In this document: positions 6,056 to 7,153 of the stretch, in pieces | How the letters are laid out: the number at the start of each line of letters is the position of its first letter | Numbering within the stretch: position 1 is the stretch's first letter | Assembly (NCBI GenBank): GCA_030045175.1 | Contig: JASIBM010000272.1 | Span: forward strand, 1 to 7,153 | DNA length: 7,153 nt | Direction: 5' to 3' | Source: Streptosporangiaceae bacterium | GTDB lineage: Bacteria > Actinomycetota > Actinomycetes > Streptosporangiales > Streptosporangiaceae | Notes under the pieces: model-generated | Database searches by the model: none | Seen by the model: the letters and a program-made list of their open reading frames with translations, nothing else | What the model was told of the DNA's origin: nothing | Program-made: the position numbers and the translations under genes

Positions 6056-7153
6056 CCAGGACGTTCAGGGCAGCACCGCGAGCCAGCCTGCGACCACCCG
6101 AACCGACGGCGTGCTGGCCAACAGGGACTTCGCCAGGCTATGGGCCGGCGAGACCATCTCGGAGATCGGCACCCAGGTCACCCAGTTCACGATGCCGCTG
6201 GTGGCCGTGCTCACCTTGAACGCCACGGCGTTCCAGGTGGGCGTGCTCAACGCGCTGCGATTCGTGCCGGTGATCGTGGTGGCGCTGTTCGCCGGGGTGT
6301 GGCTTGACCGCAGGCGACGCCGGCCCGTGCTGATCTGGTGCGCGCTCGGCAACGCGGTCCTTATCGGCCTCGTGCCGGTCTCGTCGGTGCTCGGCTTCCT
6401 GTCACTGGGCCTGCTCTACGTGGTGGCAACGGCGGCGGGAACCCTGACCGTGGTCTTCGACGTGGGCGCGCTCTCCTACGTGCCGTTCCTGGTCGAACGG
6501 CGGCATCTCACCGAGGGCAACAGCAAGCTCACCGCGAGCTCGGCGTTCGCTGGCATCGCAGGCCCTGGGCTGGCCGGATTGCTCGTGGGACTGCTCACCG
6601 CGCCGATCACCTTGTCTGTGGACGCGGTCTCCTACCTGTTCTCCGCGCTCGGCGTGATCACCATCAAGAAGCGTGAGCCCGATCCTGAGCAGGGAGCTGA
6701 GCGGACTTCGATGCTCAGGTCGATCACGGACGGGCTCCGCGCGGTCTACGGCAGCAAGCTGCTGCGGGTATTGCTCGCCCAGTCCACGGCGCTGAACGTG
6801 GGATTCGGCGCGGTGTCCACGCTCTACACGGTCTACGCGATCAGAACCCTGCACCTGAGCCCGGACAAGCTCGGCATCACCATAGGCTCGCTCGCGGTCG
6901 GCTCGCTGATCGGGGCGCTGGCCGCCGCTCGCGTCGGCCGGGCGCTCGGGATGGGCCGTACCATGGCCGTCAGCATCATCGGCGTCTCAGCGTCACCGGC
7001 CCTGCTGCTGATCCCGCGCAGCGCGAGCCTGGTCGCGCTGCTCGTGCTGAGCGCGGGCTGGCTCGGGCACGGCTTCGGCATCGCCATGTGGAACGTGAAC
7101 ACGATCACGCTGCGCCAGGCGCTCACCCCGATGCGCGTGCTCGCCAGGATGAA
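6045..7153 (+). CDS. MFS transporter, 3'-truncated (probable peptide exporter)
   Basis: The gene starts at ATG 6045, 11 bp inside the end of the NRPS gene, and runs off the right edge after 369 whole codons. The first upstream in-frame stop is at 6030-6032, leaving this ATG as the first start; GAGGG at 6031-6035 is a modest ribosome binding site 9 nt away. After a polar 25-residue N terminus come NRDFARLWAG (26-35), the cytoplasmic loop 2-3 motif AGVWLDRRRRR (83-93) and the stretch FDVGALSYVPFLV (138-150) followed by GPGLAGLLVG. These fit the MFS_3/enterobactin-exporter-like drug:proton antiporters of about 420 residues. I count about ten hydrophobic segments, so roughly the last two are missing. 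The conserved LRQALTP...LARM near the end is also typical. Position and overlap suggest coupled translation and a role in exporting the peptide, perhaps giving self-resistance. The substrate is inferred from context only. Confidence 0.93.
   Translation, partial: MAADQDVQGSTASQPATTRTDGVLANRDFARLWAGETISEIGTQVTQFTMPLVAVLTLNATAFQVGVLNALRFVPVIVVALFAGVWLDRRRRRPVLIWCALGNAVLIGLVPVSSVLGFLSLGLLYVVATAAGTLTVVFDVGALSYVPFLVERRHLTEGNSKLTASSAFAGIAGPGLAGLLVGLLTAPITLSVDAVSYLFSALGVITIKKREPDPEQGAERTSMLRSITDGLRAVYGSKLLRVLLAQSTALNVGFGAVSTLYTVYAIRTLHLSPDKLGITIGSLAVGSLIGALAAARVGRALGMGRTMAVSIIGVSASPALLLIPRSASLVALLVLSAGWLGHGFGIAMWNVNTITLRQALTPMRVLARM

Noticed and set aside
6065..7126. Antisense and shifted open frames over the transporter
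   Set aside because: The + strand frame from 6045 shows clear MFS motifs and hydrophobic segments throughout. The others have biased, featureless compositions.
1..7153. In-frame TTA codons as a bldA control signal
   Set aside because: I looked for TTA in the three gene frames and found it only out of frame (for example within GCTTAC and CTTATC), so there is no sign of this type of control in the window.
1..7153. tRNA, rRNA, CRISPR, insertion sequences, terminators
   Set aside because: Nearly all bases are covered by three coding frames. I saw no clover-leaf, regular short repeats with spacers, transposase motif, terminal inverted repeats or hairpin followed by T-run.

Overview
This is a high-GC window (roughly 70% by eye, with strong G/C preference at third codon positions) carrying part of a nonribosomal peptide biosynthetic locus. 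Base composition, codon use, the AAGGAGGA ribosome binding site and overlapping gene ends all fit an actinomycete. I cannot name the genus. The whole window is coding on the + strand apart from one 37-bp gap.

Layout. (1) Bases 1-1971 are the 3' end of a nonribosomal peptide synthetase (NRPS) gene cut by the window edge: the last residues of a condensation-domain linker, then a full adenylation (A) domain and a peptidyl carrier (PCP/T) domain, ending in a short acidic tail. (2) Bases 2009-6055 are a complete 1348-residue terminal NRPS module, C-A-T-TE, with its own ribosome binding site. (3) From base 6045, overlapping the NRPS stop by 11 bp, a major facilitator superfamily (MFS) exporter begins and runs off the right edge.

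How it fits together. The two synthetases would add the last two residues of a peptide: the first protein's A-T pair loads one amino acid, the second protein's C domain condenses the upstream chain onto the residue loaded by its own A-T pair, and the C-terminal type I thioesterase releases the product by hydrolysis or cyclisation. There is no epimerisation, methylation or oxidation domain here. The translationally coupled MFS gene probably exports the product and may confer self-resistance.

What stands out. The hand-read specificity codes of both A domains match no standard code I can recall. The two A domains share stretches that are almost identical even at silent sites, flanking a divergent substrate-pocket region, which is the footprint expected of subdomain recombination or gene conversion. 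The first synthetase ends in an acidic tail built partly on a 3 x 9-bp tandem repeat and faces a basic helix at the start of the second. The machinery itself is of a well-known kind. Any novelty lies in the product, not in a new class of system.
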